A DNA stretch of 64,000 bases, taken from NCBI RefSeq assembly GCF_031954525.1, contig NZ_CP134867.1, positions 744,001 to 808,000 on the forward strand, written 5' to 3'. Of the stretch, positions 8,118 to 17,397 are shown one piece after another. Position 1 is the stretch's first letter. Each line of letters opens with the position of its first letter. Below the pieces are notes generated by a model. It was not told the DNA's origin. It made no database searches and saw only the letters and a list, made by a program, of their open reading frames with translations. Both the position numbers and the translations under genes were made by a program. The DNA is from Dyella sp. BiH032 (GTDB lineage Bacteria > Pseudomonadota > Gammaproteobacteria > Xanthomonadales > Rhodanobacteraceae).

Positions 8118-10190
8118 TCAGGCCAGGCCGAGCAGCACCAGTAGCATGTCGATCAGCTTGATGCCGATGAACGGCACGGCGATGCCGCCCAGGCCGTAGA
8201 CCAGCAGGTTCCGCCGCAGCAAGGCTCCGGCGCCCAGAGCGCGGTACTTCACGCCCTTCAGCGCCAAGGGAATCAGGAAGATGATGATGAGCGCGTTGAA
8301 GATCACCGCCGACAGGATCGCGCTCTGCGGCGTGGCGAGCTTCATCACGTTCAACGTGTTGAGCGCCGGGTAGGTGGTGGCGAAGGCGGCCGGAATGATC
8401 GCGAAGTACTTGGCGATGTCGTTGGCGATGGAGAACGTCGTCAGCGCGCCGCGCGTGATCAGCATCTGCTTGCCGATCTCCACCACCTCGATCAGCTTGG
8501 TGGGGTTGGAGTCGAGGTCCACCATGTTGCCGGCTTCCTTGGCCGCCTGCGTGCCGGTGTTCATCGCCACCGCCACGTCGGCCTGGGCCAGCGCGGGGGC
8601 GTCGTTGGTGCCGTCGCCGCACATCGCCACGAGGCGGTTCTCGGCCTGGATCTTGCGGATCAATTTCAGCTTGGCTTCCGGCGTGGCTTCGGCGAGGAAG
8701 TCGTCCACGCCCGCCTCGGCCGCGATGGCCGCGGCGGTCAGCGGGTTGTCGCCGGTGATCATCACGGTCTTGATGCCCATCCGGCGCATCTCTGCGAAAC
8801 GCTCGCGGATACCGCCCTTGACGATGTCCTTCAGCTCGATCACGCCCAGCGCGGTGGAGCCTTCGACCACGATGAGGGGGGTGGCGCCGCGGCGCGCGAC
8901 GTCCTCGGCCATGCGCCTGACCAGCGGCGGCATGTGGCTGCCGGCGGCGTCGAGGTAGCGTTCGACTGCGTCCAGCGCACCCTTGCGGATACGGCGCTCG
9001 CCGATGTCCACGCCGCTCATGCGGGTCTGCGCGGTGAACGGTACGAACACGGCATGGCCTTCCTCCAGCTGGCGCTCGCGCAGGCCGAAGCGTTCTTTCG
9101 CCAACACCACCACGCTACGGCCCTCGGGCGTTTCGTCGGCAAGCGAGGCGAGCTGGGCGGCGTCGGCCAGGATGGCTTCCTCCACGCCCGGTGCCGACAG
9201 GAAGGCGACGGCCTGGCGGTTGCCGAGCGTGATGGTGCCGGTCTTGTCCAGCAGCAGCACGTCGACGTCGCCGGCGGCTTCCACCGCGCGGCCGGAGGTG
9301 GCGATCACGTTGGCGCGGATCATGCGGTCCATGCCGGCGATGCCGATGGCCGAGAGCAGCGCGCCGATGGTGGTCGGGATCAGGCAGACCAGCAGCGCGA
9401 TCAGCACGGTGAGCGTGATGGGGTTGCCCTGGCCGGCGGCCTGTACGCTGTAGATCGAGTACGGCAGCAGCGTCGCGCAGGCCAGCAGGAAGATCAGCGT
9501 GAACTTGGCCAGCATGATGGTCAGCGCGATCTCGTTCGGCGTCTTGCGCCGGGCGGCGCCTTCCACCATCGCGATCATGCGGTCCAGGAAGCTCTCGCCC
9601 GGGTTGGCGGTGATGCGCACCACTAGCCAGTCCGACAGCACGCGGGTGCCGCCGGTGACCGCGCTGCGGTCGCCGCCGGACTCGCGGATCACCGGCGCGG
9701 ATTCGCCGGTGATGGCGCTTTCGTCCACGCTCGCCGCACCGATCACGACTTCGCCGTCGCCGGGCAGCTGTTCGCCGGCTTCCACCAGCACGTGATCGCC
9801 GGTGCGCAGGTCGCTCGACGGCACGAAGGTGACGGCCGCATCGCGCTGCGGTCCGGCCAGCTTCTTGGCGATGACGTCCTTGCGCGTGCCGCGCAGCGCG
9901 GCGGCCTGGGCCTTGCCGCGGCCTTCGGCCAGCGCCTCGGCGAAGTTGGCGAACAGCAGGGTGAACCACAGCCACACCGTCACCCAGAAAATGAAGCCGG
10001 TCGGCGCTTCGCCGTGGCCGGACAGCGCCTGCAACCACAGCAAGGTGGTCAGCACGCTGCACACGAACACCACGAACATCACCGGGTTGCGGAACTGCGT
10101 CCGCGGCGACAGCTTGCGGAAGGAGTCGGCGACGGCCTTGAGAATCAGTTCGCGATCGAACGTGCGAACCGCATGGGTATGGGAAGTCAT
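8118..10190 (-). CDS. kdpB: KdpB, P-type ATPase catalytic subunit
   Basis: 690 residues, normal for the family. The phosphorylation motif DKTGTIT lies near residue 315, the dephosphorylation loop reads ITGES near 165, and the hinge reads [13 protein letters not shown] near 520. Membrane segments occur in pairs near 35-80 and 220-285 and at the C-terminus. KdpB hydrolyses ATP to drive K+ import through KdpA. The start is 19 bp after the kdpA stop. Downstream lie a small ORF and two outer membrane genes before kdpC. Confidence 0.97.
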   Translation of the reverse strand: MTSHTHAVRTFDRELILKAVADSFRKLSPRTQFRNPVMFVVFVCSVLTTLLWLQALSGHGEAPTGFIFWVTVWLWFTLLFANFAEALAEGRGKAQAAALRGTRKDVIAKKLAGPQRDAAVTFVPSSDLRTGDHVLVEAGEQLPGDGEVVIGAASVDESAITGESAPVIRESGGDRSAVTGGTRVLSDWLVVRITANPGESFLDRMIAMVEGAARRKTPNEIALTIMLAKFTLIFLLACATLLPYSIYSVQAAGQGNPITLTVLIALLVCLIPTTIGALLSAIGIAGMDRMIRANVIATSGRAVEAAGDVDVLLLDKTGTITLGNRQAVAFLSAPGVEEAILADAAQLASLADETPEGRSVVVLAKERFGLRERQLEEGHAVFVPFTAQTRMSGVDIGERRIRKGALDAVERYLDAAGSHMPPLVRRMAEDVARRGATPLIVVEGSTALGVIELKDIVKGGIRERFAEMRRMGIKTVMITGDNPLTAAAIAAEAGVDDFLAEATPEAKLKLIRKIQAENRLVAMCGDGTNDAPALAQADVAVAMNTGTQAAKEAGNMVDLDSNPTKLIEVVEIGKQMLITRGALTTFSIANDIAKYFAIIPAAFATTYPALNTLNVMKLATPQSAILSAVIFNALIIIFLIPLALKGVKYRALGAGALLRRNLLVYGLGGIAVPFIGIKLIDMLLVLLGLA

Positions 10191-10209
10191 GAAACGTTAT
10201 CCCTTCGAA

Positions 10210-12012
10210 TCAGTGGGCCGACATCAGGAATTCGGCGATCGGACCGAGCGCCAGCGCCGGCAGGAAGGTCAGCGCGCCCACCACGATCACGATGCATGCG
10301 AGCAAGGTCACGAACAGCGGCGTATGCGTCGGCAGCGTGCCGGCCGAAGGCGGCACGTGGCGCTTGGCGGCCAGCGAGCCGGCCATGGCGAGCATCGCGA
10401 TGGCGAGCGGGAAGCGCGCCAGGAACATGCAGATGCCCAGCAGCACGTTCCAGAACGGGGTGTTCGCGGAAAGGCCGCCGAAGGCGCTGCCGTTGTTGTT
10501 CGAGGCCGAGCTGACCGCGTACAGCAGTTCGCTGAAACCGTGGGCACCGGGGTTGGCGACGCCCGCTGCGCCGGCCGGCGACATCGCCGCGACGGCAGTG
10601 CCCACCACCACCAGCGCGCAAGGCAGCAGCACGGCCAGGCTTGCCATTTTCATTTCGTGGGCTTCGATCTTCTTGCCGATGTACTCGGGCGTGCGGCCCA
10701 CCATCAGGCCGGCGATGAACACCGCCACCACCGCGAAGGCCAGCATGCCGTACAGGCCCGAGCCCACGCCGCCGAAGATCACCTCGCCCAGCTGCATCAG
10801 CCACATCGGCACCAGGCCGCCCAGCGGGGTGAGCGAGTCGTGCATGTTGTTCACCGCGCCGCACGAAGCGGCGGTGGTGATCGTGGTGAACAGGCCGCTC
10901 GCGGCGATGCCGAAGCGCGTTTCCTTGCCTTCCATGTTGCCGCCGGCCTGCAGCGCGCTGGCCTGCTGGTCCACCGCCAGGCCGTGCAGCGCGGGGTTGC
11001 CTGCCTGCTCGGCGGCGACCGCGCCGATTGCGAGCGGAACGAAGATCAGCAGCATGGTGGCGAGGATCGCCCAGCCCTGGCGCCGGTCGCCGACCAGCAC
11101 GCCGAAGGTGTAGCAGAGGCCGCCGGGGATCACGAAGATCGCCAGCATCTCGAGGAAGTTGCTGAAGGGCGTCGGGTTCTCGTACGGATGCGCCGAGTTG
11201 GCATTGAAGAAGCCGCCGCCGTTGGTACCCAGCTGCTTGATCGCGATCTGCGACGCGGCCGGGCCCATGGGCAGGGTCTGGGTGGACACCGGCGACTCCC
11301 TGGTCACTGGATTGCCCTTGGCGTCCTTGACCGGGTTGCCCGCCGCGTCCTTGATCTGTTCGACCTGGGTGATCTGCTGGGTCAGCGGTACGTCGACATA
11401 CGGCTTGAGGTTCTGCACCACGCCTTGCGAGACCAGCAGCAAGGTCATGATCAGCGAGAACGGCATCAGGATGTAGAGCGTGCTGCGCGTCATGTCGACC
11501 CAGAAGTTGCCGATCGACATCGAGCTGCGGCGGCTGAAGCCGCGCACCACGGCGATCAGCACGGCGATGCCGGTGGCCGCCGACAGGAAGTTCTGCACCG
11601 CCAGGCCCAGCATCTGGGTCAGGTAGCTCATGGTGCTTTCGCCGCCGTAGCCCTGCCAGTTGGTATTGGTGGCGAAGCTGATGGCGGTGTTCATGGCCGA
11701 ATCCGGCGTCACCGCGGCGAAGTGCTGCGGATTGAGCGGCAGCCACTGCTGGACGCGCTGGAGCAGGTACACCACCAGCAGGCCGGCCATGTTGAAGATC
11801 AGCATGGCCAGCGCGTAGCGGCGCCAGCCCATGTCCTCGCCGGCGCGGATGCCGGAAAGCCGGTACAGCACGCGTTCCACGGGCGCGCCGAAGCGCGTCA
11901 CGCGGTTGGGCGTTTCGGCGAACACCATCGCCATGTAGCTGCCGACCGGCTTGATCAGCAGCATGAGCACGACCAGATAGATGGCGATCTGGATGAAATC
12001 GTTGGTGGTCAT
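10210..12012 (-). CDS. kdpA: KdpA, K+-binding channel-like subunit
   Basis: 600 residues with about ten membrane segments. Family hallmarks include NTNWQGYGGE, NGGGFFNANSAHPYEN and NNNGSAFGGL, which lie in the repeated pore loops forming the K+ selectivity filters. KdpA binds periplasmic K+ and passes it toward KdpB. The ATG at 12012 overlaps the kdpF stop (ATGA). An upstream in-frame codon at 12045 was rejected because it lies inside kdpF and the MTTNDFIQIA start aligns with the family. Confidence 0.96.
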   Translation of the reverse strand: MTTNDFIQIAIYLVVLMLLIKPVGSYMAMVFAETPNRVTRFGAPVERVLYRLSGIRAGEDMGWRRYALAMLIFNMAGLLVVYLLQRVQQWLPLNPQHFAAVTPDSAMNTAISFATNTNWQGYGGESTMSYLTQMLGLAVQNFLSAATGIAVLIAVVRGFSRRSSMSIGNFWVDMTRSTLYILMPFSLIMTLLLVSQGVVQNLKPYVDVPLTQQITQVEQIKDAAGNPVKDAKGNPVTRESPVSTQTLPMGPAASQIAIKQLGTNGGGFFNANSAHPYENPTPFSNFLEMLAIFVIPGGLCYTFGVLVGDRRQGWAILATMLLIFVPLAIGAVAAEQAGNPALHGLAVDQQASALQAGGNMEGKETRFGIAASGLFTTITTAASCGAVNNMHDSLTPLGGLVPMWLMQLGEVIFGGVGSGLYGMLAFAVVAVFIAGLMVGRTPEYIGKKIEAHEMKMASLAVLLPCALVVVGTAVAAMSPAGAAGVANPGAHGFSELLYAVSSASNNNGSAFGGLSANTPFWNVLLGICMFLARFPLAIAMLAMAGSLAAKRHVPPSAGTLPTHTPLFVTLLACIVIVVGALTFLPALALGPIAEFLMSAH

Positions 12013-12101
12013 TCGAACCACTCCGGCTTGAGCAGGGCCACGCACAGGTAGCCCAACAAGGCCACTGCGATCACAGCGGCCACGGCGTAGAGGAAAGTCA
12101 T
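12009..12101 (-). CDS. kdpF: KdpF, small stabilising subunit
   Basis: 30 residues: a hydrophobic helix (MTFLYAVAAVIAVALLGYLC) followed by LLKPEWF, the usual KdpF ending. It is a single membrane helix that stabilises KdpFABC. Its stop overlaps the kdpA start by four bases. It is easily missed by gene callers because of its size. Confidence 0.9.
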   Translation of the reverse strand: MTFLYAVAAVIAVALLGYLCVALLKPEWFE

Positions 12102-12159
12102 GGTGGGATTCCCGCGAGTGCGCGATCGGGCGCGGATGCCGCCGGACGGCGGCGTCCGG

Positions 12160-12252
12160 TCAGGGGCGCCGGCCCAGGCGGTCGCAGATCAGCAGGAAGC
12201 CGATCGACACCGCGAAGAGCACGAACGAAAAGAGGAGATAGAGGGCGTCCAT
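12160..12252 (-). CDS. 30-residue single-helix membrane protein upstream of kdpF
   Basis: The frame encodes one membrane helix (YLLFSFVLFAVSIGFLLIC) with a short N-terminus MDAL and a basic C-terminus DRLGRRP. It ends 58 bp before kdpF on the same strand and is the first frame after the probable kdp promoter. From memory, similar short frames with a CDRL/CERL-type end precede kdp genes in other proteobacteria and are often left unannotated; I cannot verify this here. It is not KdpF, which follows it. The ribosome site is weak. A regulatory or assembly role with the ATPase is inferred. Confidence 0.65.
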   Translation of the reverse strand: MDALYLLFSFVLFAVSIGFLLICDRLGRRP

Positions 12253-12300
12253 AGGGGCGAAGCACTGTCGTTTGCAACGGTGTGCATTGTCGGAACCGCC

Positions 12301-12352
12301 GCATAAGAAAGGGGTAGCGAGCGGGCGCCCCCGCGTATAGAACGCGTAAATT
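12301..12352 (-). promoter_or_regulatory. Candidate kdp promoter with KdpE-like direct repeats
   Basis: Reading the minus strand, half-sites TTTACGC and TATACGC lie at about 12349-12333 with start-to-start spacing of 11 bp, one helical turn. As I recall, the E. coli KdpE site is also a pair of TTTATA-type direct repeats 11 bp apart. A weak -10-like TTATGC follows at 12306-12301, placing the repeats about 35-55 bp upstream of a start. The first kdp-cluster frame begins at 12252. This is a pattern match only. Confidence 0.4.
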
Positions 12353-12514
12353 TTTGTCCGGGCGGCCGGTTGCCGTGCCCTGGCCGCGCCTAGGAACATT
12401 CAGTGAGAGTTTTGAACCTTTCGTGCCATGCTTGGGTCCGACGGCCGTCCCGCGGTCGCGGGGCGGGCGGTCCCCGCCGCCGGTCGCCGTTCACCTCATG
12501 GAGCCCCGACACTT

Positions 12515-13570
12515 ATGCGCCTGGTACCTGTTGCCCTCTGGCTGGCGCTGAGCGCCGCCGTGCCCGCGTTCGCGCAGCAGGCATCCGCGCCGGTACCTGC
12601 GGCTTCGTCCACTCCGGCGCCGGCCGGTTCGGTCACCAATCTCGAATCCGTCGTGGTCAGCGGCGTGGTGCCGGGGCCCGGCCTGTGGAAGGTGCGCAAG
12701 GGCGATCACGTGATGTACGTGCTGGGCACGCTTTCGCCGCTGCCCGAGCACATGCAGTGGAAGACCGACGAGGTGGAGGAGGTCATCGCCGCCTCGCAGG
12801 AAGTGCTTACCGCACCGTCGGTCGGCATCAAGCCGAAGGCGAGCTTCTTCGGCAAGCTGTTCCTGCTGCCCTCGCTGATCGGCGCGCGCAAGAATCCGGA
12901 CGGCGTCACTCTGCGCGAAGCGTTGCCGGCGGACCAATACGCACGCTGGGAGACGCTCAAGCAGCAGTACCTCGGCAACGATCGGAGCGTGGAGAGCTGG
13001 CGCCCGATTTTCGCGGCCGTCGAGCTGTACGAGAAGGCGGTCAAGCGCAGCGGCCTCAATGCGTCCGGCGGCGTGAAGGACACCGTGCGCGCGCTGGCGA
13101 AGAAGCATGGCGTGAAGGTCACGGCGACCCGCTACGAGATGATCATCGAGGAGCCACGCGCAGCGCTGAAGACCTTCAAGACCTCTTCCATGGAAGACAA
13201 GCAGTGCTTCAGTCAGACCCTGGATACCGTGGAGCACGGCCTCGGCAGCGTGACCGCGCGCGCCAACGCGTGGGCGGTGGGCGACATCGAGGCGCTGCGC
13301 AGCCTGCCGATGAACGATCAGCGCGAGGCCTGCATCGAGGCGATCACCGGCGCGGGCTTCGCCGAGAAGCTGGGCTTGAAAGACGTGCCTGGGAAAGTCG
13401 AGGCGACGTGGATGGCAGCGGTGGATCGCGCCGTGGGCGCCAACGCGCAGACTTTCGCCTTGCTGCCGATGGACGACGTGCTGTCCCCGAAAGGCCTGCT
13501 GGCGAAGCTGAAGGCGCGCGGCTACACGGTCACCGCGCCAGACGAAGACGATCCGCAACCTTCGAACTGA
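12515..13570 (+). CDS. TraB/GumN family protein, exported
   Basis: 351 residues. A signal peptide (MRLVPVALWLALSAAVPAFA, cleavage before QQA) is followed by a Pro/Ala linker and the family core: GLWKVRKGDHVMYVLGTLSPLP near 53-74 and later EAWAV-like and GAGFAEKLG stretches. The TraB/GumN (PF01963) fold is thought to be related to metalloproteases. Here the usual histidine of the GTxH motif is replaced (GTLSPLP), so catalysis may be lost. Xanthomonads encode several members; their function is unclear. The ATG at 12515 gives the signal peptide. The gene is divergent from the kdp operon. Confidence 0.8.
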   Translation: MRLVPVALWLALSAAVPAFAQQASAPVPAASSTPAPAGSVTNLESVVVSGVVPGPGLWKVRKGDHVMYVLGTLSPLPEHMQWKTDEVEEVIAASQEVLTAPSVGIKPKASFFGKLFLLPSLIGARKNPDGVTLREALPADQYARWETLKQQYLGNDRSVESWRPIFAAVELYEKAVKRSGLNASGGVKDTVRALAKKHGVKVTATRYEMIIEEPRAALKTFKTSSMEDKQCFSQTLDTVEHGLGSVTARANAWAVGDIEALRSLPMNDQREACIEAITGAGFAEKLGLKDVPGKVEATWMAAVDRAVGANAQTFALLPMDDVLSPKGLLAKLKARGYTVTAPDEDDPQPSN

Positions 13571-13585
13571 TACGTGCGAACTCCA

Positions 13586-13617
13586 TCTCCCCTCCGGGGA
13601 GAGGGCTGGGGTGAAGG
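13586..13617. repeat. REP-like palindrome after the TraB/GumN gene
   Basis: TCTCCCCTCCGGGGAGA forms an 8-bp-arm palindrome followed by GGGCTGGGGTGAAGG. It is the same family as the copies at 36177 and 41827, and lies 15 bp after the upstream stop between convergent genes. Confidence 0.65.
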
Positions 13618-13756
13618 CCGGGCGGAGCGCTGAGTCAGACCTCGCGGATCGCTTGCTTCGCTGCGCTGAATGGATTCGCGGAATCCGGCCCACCATCGAC
13701 GGCGGCCGAAGGGAATCCCATGGACGGCATCCTTCCCCAGGGGAAGAAGCACTTCA

Positions 13757-14293
13757 CTAGCTGTCCAGAACCCGCGTTTCCCCGGGCGCCAGCCCTTCCA
13801 GCGCATACGGCCCGATCTTCACCCTGATCAGTCGCAGCGTCGGAAATCCCACCGCCGCCGTCATCCGCCGCACCTGCCGGTTGCGGCCCTCGCGCAGGGT
13901 CACGCTGATCCAGCTGGTGGGAATGTTTTTCCGGAATCGCACCGGCGGATCGCGTGGCCACAACCACGACGGTTCGTCGGTATGTTCGGCGCCGGCGGGC
14001 AGGGTCGGTCCGTCGTTGAGCGTCACGCCGGCACGCAGTTGCGCGACGGCCGCGTCGGTGATCGCGCCGTCGACCTGCACCAGATACGTCTTCGGCTGCT
14101 TGTGCCGCGGGTCGGTGAGCTGGTGCGCAAGCCGGCCATCGTCGGTGAGCAGCAGCAGCCCTTCGCTGTCGTAGTCGAGCCGGCCGGCGGGATAGACGTC
14201 CTTCTGCCGCACGAACTCGGCCAGCGTCCGCTTTCCCCCTTCGGGGCTGAACTGGCACAGCACGTTGAACGGCTTGTTGAGCGCGAGCAGCAT
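13757..14293 (-). CDS. rluE: RluE, 23S rRNA pseudouridine synthase
   Basis: 178 residues, the compact RsuA-family form without an S4 domain. The catalytic motif is [15 protein letters not shown], with Asp40 the nucleophile. The C-terminal block [18 protein letters not shown], then [16 protein letters not shown], matches the RluE subgroup, which modifies U2457 (E. coli numbering) of 23S rRNA. The next gene upstream is a methyltransferase 9 bp away on the same strand. The substrate is assigned by family resemblance. Confidence 0.85.
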   Translation of the reverse strand: MLLALNKPFNVLCQFSPEGGKRTLAEFVRQKDVYPAGRLDYDSEGLLLLTDDGRLAHQLTDPRHKQPKTYLVQVDGAITDAAVAQLRAGVTLNDGPTLPAGAEHTDEPSWLWPRDPPVRFRKNIPTSWISVTLREGRNRQVRRMTAAVGFPTLRLIRVKIGPYALEGLAPGETRVLDS

Positions 14294-14302
14294 GCGCCGC
14301 GT

Positions 14303-15199
14303 TCAGTGCGCGGCGGTCTGCGTCGAACTCTCCGGTTTGATAAAGCGCAAGGTCATGCGGTCGGACTCGCCGATCGCCTGATACTTGGCCTTGTCCTGCT
14401 CGCCTAGGGTCAGGGTGGGCGGCAGCGTCCATACGCCTTTGGGGTAGTCCTTGGTGTCCTTCGGATTGGCGTTGACCTCGCTCTGCGCGTCCAGCTTGAA
14501 GCCGGCGTCGGTGGCGAGCTTGATCACGAAGGGCGTAGGCAGGTAGCCGCTTTCCTTGACCTCTTCGAGCTTGGCGCCGTCCGCGGCGCGGTGATCGACC
14601 ACGCCGAGCACGCCGCCCGGGCGCAGCGCGGCGTAGAAGGCCTTGAACATCGCCGGAGCGCTGTCGTCTTCCACCCAGTTGTGCACGTTGCGGAAGGTCA
14701 GCACCAGGTCTGCCTGGCCGGCGGGCCCGAACGACGGCGCCTTCGGGTCGTATTCGACGATCTGCGCCTTGCCGTAGTGCTCCGGATCGGCGGCGAACTT
14801 CGCGCGCAAGCCGCCGTCGCCGGCCTCGCTGCCGGACTTCTTCACGGCGGCGGTGTAGCTGCCGTTGTCCTTCAGCAGAGGGGCGAGGATCTCGGTGTAC
14901 CAGCCGCTGCCGGGCGTGATCTCGATGACTTTCAGGTCAGGCCGGATGCCGAAGAACTGCAGCGTCGCCTTGGGGTGGCGGTAGGCGTCGCGCGCGCGGT
15001 TCTTCTCCGAACGCCAGCTGCCTGCCAGGACGTTGTCCAACTGCGCGGCGGTGAAGTCAGTGGCGCTGGTCGGCGGCACCAGGGCGCCGCCGGCCGGCTG
15101 GTCCTGCGCTTCCTGGGCGTTGGCGGGCATGGAGTTGCCGGTGCATGCCGCCAGCAGGGCGGCGGCCAGCGCGGGGGCGAAAGAACGGATCGTCGGCAT
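14303..15199 (-). CDS. Exported class I SAM-dependent methyltransferase-like lipoprotein
   Basis: 298 residues. The N-terminus is a lipoprotein signal (ALAAALLAACTGN, lipidated Cys19). A Rossmann methyltransferase core follows, with motif I as VIEITPGSGWYTEIL, an acidic IVEYDP strand and LVLTFRNVHNW near motif IV. A predicted periplasmic methyltransferase is odd because SAM is cytoplasmic, so it may act before export, bind another ligand or have lost activity. Such proteins are common in Xanthomonadales and Sphingomonadales; I know of no firm function. It is 9 bp upstream of rluE and probably cotranscribed. Confidence 0.75.
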   Translation of the reverse strand: MPTIRSFAPALAAALLAACTGNSMPANAQEAQDQPAGGALVPPTSATDFTAAQLDNVLAGSWRSEKNRARDAYRHPKATLQFFGIRPDLKVIEITPGSGWYTEILAPLLKDNGSYTAAVKKSGSEAGDGGLRAKFAADPEHYGKAQIVEYDPKAPSFGPAGQADLVLTFRNVHNWVEDDSAPAMFKAFYAALRPGGVLGVVDHRAADGAKLEEVKESGYLPTPFVIKLATDAGFKLDAQSEVNANPKDTKDYPKGVWTLPPTLTLGEQDKAKYQAIGESDRMTLRFIKPESSTQTAAH

Positions 15200-15384
15200 G
15201 AGGCGGTCCCTGAGAAGTGCTAAGGCAGGTTAGGGTGATACTGATCAAGTATCGCCGACGTCACCAGCGCTGTCTGCCCGGAGGCCTGCGGGCCTTCCAG
15301 ACATCATGACGCCGGCGATATTGATCGGTGTCGCCCTGACACGCGTTTTCGTGCCCGCCATGTCTACGTTTGGTGGATGGACAG

Positions 15385-15412
15385 TGAGCGCGCCGTGTAG
15401 GCAGCGCGCTCA
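15385..15412 (-). terminator. Hairpin overlapping the NYN gene stop codon
   Basis: TGAGCGCGC (15385-15393) pairs perfectly with GCGCGCTCA (15404-15412); the latter includes the stop codon of the NYN gene. No U-tract follows, so a terminator role is only possible. Confidence 0.35.
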
Positions 15413-16072
15413 GAACGGGCGGGGGCACACCGATTGCAGGCCGTCGATGTGCTCGTGCAGGTCCGGCGCGATGCCCTGCCACATCGGATCGAGGATGAAA
15501 TCGATGCCTTCGTAGCGGGCCAGCTTCGCCGCCGGAATGAAATCGGCGTCGCCCGCGACCAGGATGATCTGGTCGACCAGTTTCTTGTAGGTGAGCGCGG
15601 CGATGTCGATGCCGATCTTCATGTCGACCTGGGTCTGGCGCATGTCCGGCTCGAAGTGCTCGTCGCCCAGGTCGTCCCAGTGCAGGATGCCGTCGCGCAG
15701 TTGCTGGTAGGCCTGGTGCTTGAGTTTCCACTCCCCGCGCTCGGCCAGGCGGCCCAGGCGCAGCGCCATCTTGCGCTGGCGGCGCAGCTGGTCGTGCAGC
15801 TCGCGGCGAAAACCGGCCGCCCCGGTGCGCGAAAAGTCGTACGTGTCACCGCTGATAGGGCGGATGAAGCTCTTCTCCAGCGGCGGGCAGTCGTAGAAGA
15901 AGATGCGGTAGAGCGCTTCGCGCGGGCGGTCCAGTGCCTTGAGGTGCTCCAGCGCCATGCCGAAGACCGTTTTGGCGACGGTGCGGGCGTCATTGGCATC
16001 GCGTTCGCCCCACACTTTGCGGTAGCGCGCAAGGAAGAACGCGCCGTCGACGAGGATGGCGGTACTGGGCAT
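15410..16072 (-). CDS. NYN-domain protein (LabA-like PIN fold)
   Basis: 220 residues. The first acidic site is in STAILVDGAFFLARY (Asp9). Later acidic clusters are VDMKIGIDIAALTYKK near 150 and ILVAGDADFIPAAKLA near 172, together the four-acid pattern of NYN/PIN nucleases. The family comprises predicted Mg-dependent RNases of uncertain target. The gene stands alone, bounded upstream by the LysR terminator. No toxin-antitoxin partner is seen. Confidence 0.85.
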   Translation of the reverse strand: MPSTAILVDGAFFLARYRKVWGERDANDARTVAKTVFGMALEHLKALDRPREALYRIFFYDCPPLEKSFIRPISGDTYDFSRTGAAGFRRELHDQLRRQRKMALRLGRLAERGEWKLKHQAYQQLRDGILHWDDLGDEHFEPDMRQTQVDMKIGIDIAALTYKKLVDQIILVAGDADFIPAAKLARYEGIDFILDPMWQGIAPDLHEHIDGLQSVCPRPF

Positions 16073-16107
16073 AGGAAATCCTTATGGTCGTTGCTGTGTG
16101 GGCATGC

Positions 16108-16141
16108 AAAAACAAAAGCGCCGGCCCATAGCGGCCGGCGC
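16108..16141 (-). terminator. Rho-independent terminator after the LysR gene
   Basis: GCGCCGGCC (16118-16126) pairs with GGCCGGCGC (16133-16141) around CATAGC. Reading the minus strand, the stem is followed by TTTTGTTTTT, a good U-tract, so it ends the LysR gene at 16172. Confidence 0.8.
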
Positions 16142-16171
16142 CGCCATTCTAAGCGATGCAACCGACGTTCT

Positions 16172-17086
16172 TCACGCCGTGCTCACGCGCTGACCCGCGG
16201 CGTAGGCCATGGTCTGCGCATAGGCCGACGCTTCGCACAGGATCCAGTCGCGGAACACGCGCAAGCCCGCGTGCCCCAGCGAGCGTGGCGGATACACCAG
16301 GTAGTACGCCTCCGAAATATGCATGTAGCGTTCGCCCAGCACGTGCAGCAGCCCCGCCTCGACCAGCGGCCGCGCGGTGACCATGCGGCCCAGCGCCACG
16401 CCCATGCCTTCCAGCGCGGCGCGCTGCAGCGCATCGGTGGTATCGAACTGCGCTACGTAGCGGCGTGGGGGCGTGCCGCCGAAGGTCTCGAACCAGTCCC
16501 GCCAGCGGTGGCCCGGATCGCCGAGCAGCGGCCAGGCGCCGAGATCGGCGGGGTCCGTGCCGCGCATGCGTTCCAGCAGTGCGGTGGAGGCCACCGGCGC
16601 GATCCATTCGCCGAACAGCTGCTCGCTCTCCACGCCCGGCCACTCGCCGCGACCGTAGCGCACGGCGGCGTCGACCGGGTCGCGTTCGAAATCCACCAGC
16701 AGCACGCTCGATTGCAGGTTGAGTTCCAGTTCCGGATGCGCCGCGACCAGGCGAGCGAGGCGCGGCACCAGCCAGCTGCTCATCACGCCGGGACTCGCGC
16801 TCAGCGTGAGCGCTTCTTCACGGCGGCAGCGATAGGTGGCCATGGCCCGGTCGATGCCTTCGAAGTGGTGGCCCACCGCCTCCAGCAGCCGGCGGCCTTC
16901 GGCGGTCAGCTGCACGCCGCGCGGGCCACGGTCGAACAGCCGACGCTCCACGCGCTGCTCGAGCTGCCGGATCTGGTGGCTGAGCGCGCTCACCGTGAGA
17001 TTGGCCTGTTCGGCGGCGCGCGACAGATTGCCCAGCCGGGCGGCGGCGACGAACTGCTGCAGCAGGTCCAGCGAGATGCGTGCCAT
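16172..17086 (-). CDS. LysR-family transcriptional regulator (GcvA-like)
   Basis: 304 residues. The N-terminal winged helix (about 5-65) shows AARLGNLSRAAEQANLTVSA and SHQIRQLEQRVERRLFDRGP. The effector domain follows (about 90-295), with the GcvA-type stretch AAVRYGRGEWPGVESEQLF. GcvA-like regulators respond to small metabolites. The gene is divergent from a small ORF at 17194, with a 107-bp shared upstream region, the normal arrangement for a LysR target. The target here is unknown. Confidence 0.9.
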   Translation of the reverse strand: MARISLDLLQQFVAAARLGNLSRAAEQANLTVSALSHQIRQLEQRVERRLFDRGPRGVQLTAEGRRLLEAVGHHFEGIDRAMATYRCRREEALTLSASPGVMSSWLVPRLARLVAAHPELELNLQSSVLLVDFERDPVDAAVRYGRGEWPGVESEQLFGEWIAPVASTALLERMRGTDPADLGAWPLLGDPGHRWRDWFETFGGTPPRRYVAQFDTTDALQRAALEGMGVALGRMVTARPLVEAGLLHVLGERYMHISEAYYLVYPPRSLGHAGLRVFRDWILCEASAYAQTMAYAAGQRVSTA

Positions 17087-17193
17087 GTTGAATTTCCCTC
17101 AAGGCTGGCTTGCGAATATATCGCTTTGGCGCGGTATTTCGGATGTCTATCTTGAGCTGGCCGCCAGCTGGCGGATATCTCGGGAGGGTTGTC

Positions 17194-17397
17194 ATGAGTT
17201 CGCTGTGGACCGACCTGCTGTTCCTGCATGGACATATCGCCAATGCCGATCTCGCCCGCCGGCTCGCCGACAAGCCGGCGCCTGCACCGAAGCCGCGGGA
17301 TCGCCGCTCGCGCCTTGGCTTCGGGTCGTCTGCGAGCAAGAGCGCACAGCCGCGCGGGAACGTTTCGCCGTGCGGCCAGACCTGTTCGCCGACCTGA
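17194..17397 (+). CDS. Small hypothetical protein divergent from LysR gene
   Basis: 67 residues starting MSSLWTDLLFLHGHIANADL. A GGGAGGG ribosome site lies 6 nt before the ATG. The first 30 residues look like real protein; the rest is Ser/Arg/Pro-rich and low in character. In the frame beginning one base earlier, codons for CEQERTAARERFAVRPDLF and LMFLRMAG run from about 17325 to 17420, so a frameshift may have truncated a longer protein. No family is recognised. The divergent LysR gene may regulate it. Confidence 0.5.
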   Translation: MSSLWTDLLFLHGHIANADLARRLADKPAPAPKPRDRRSRLGFGSSASKSAQPRGNVSPCGQTCSPT

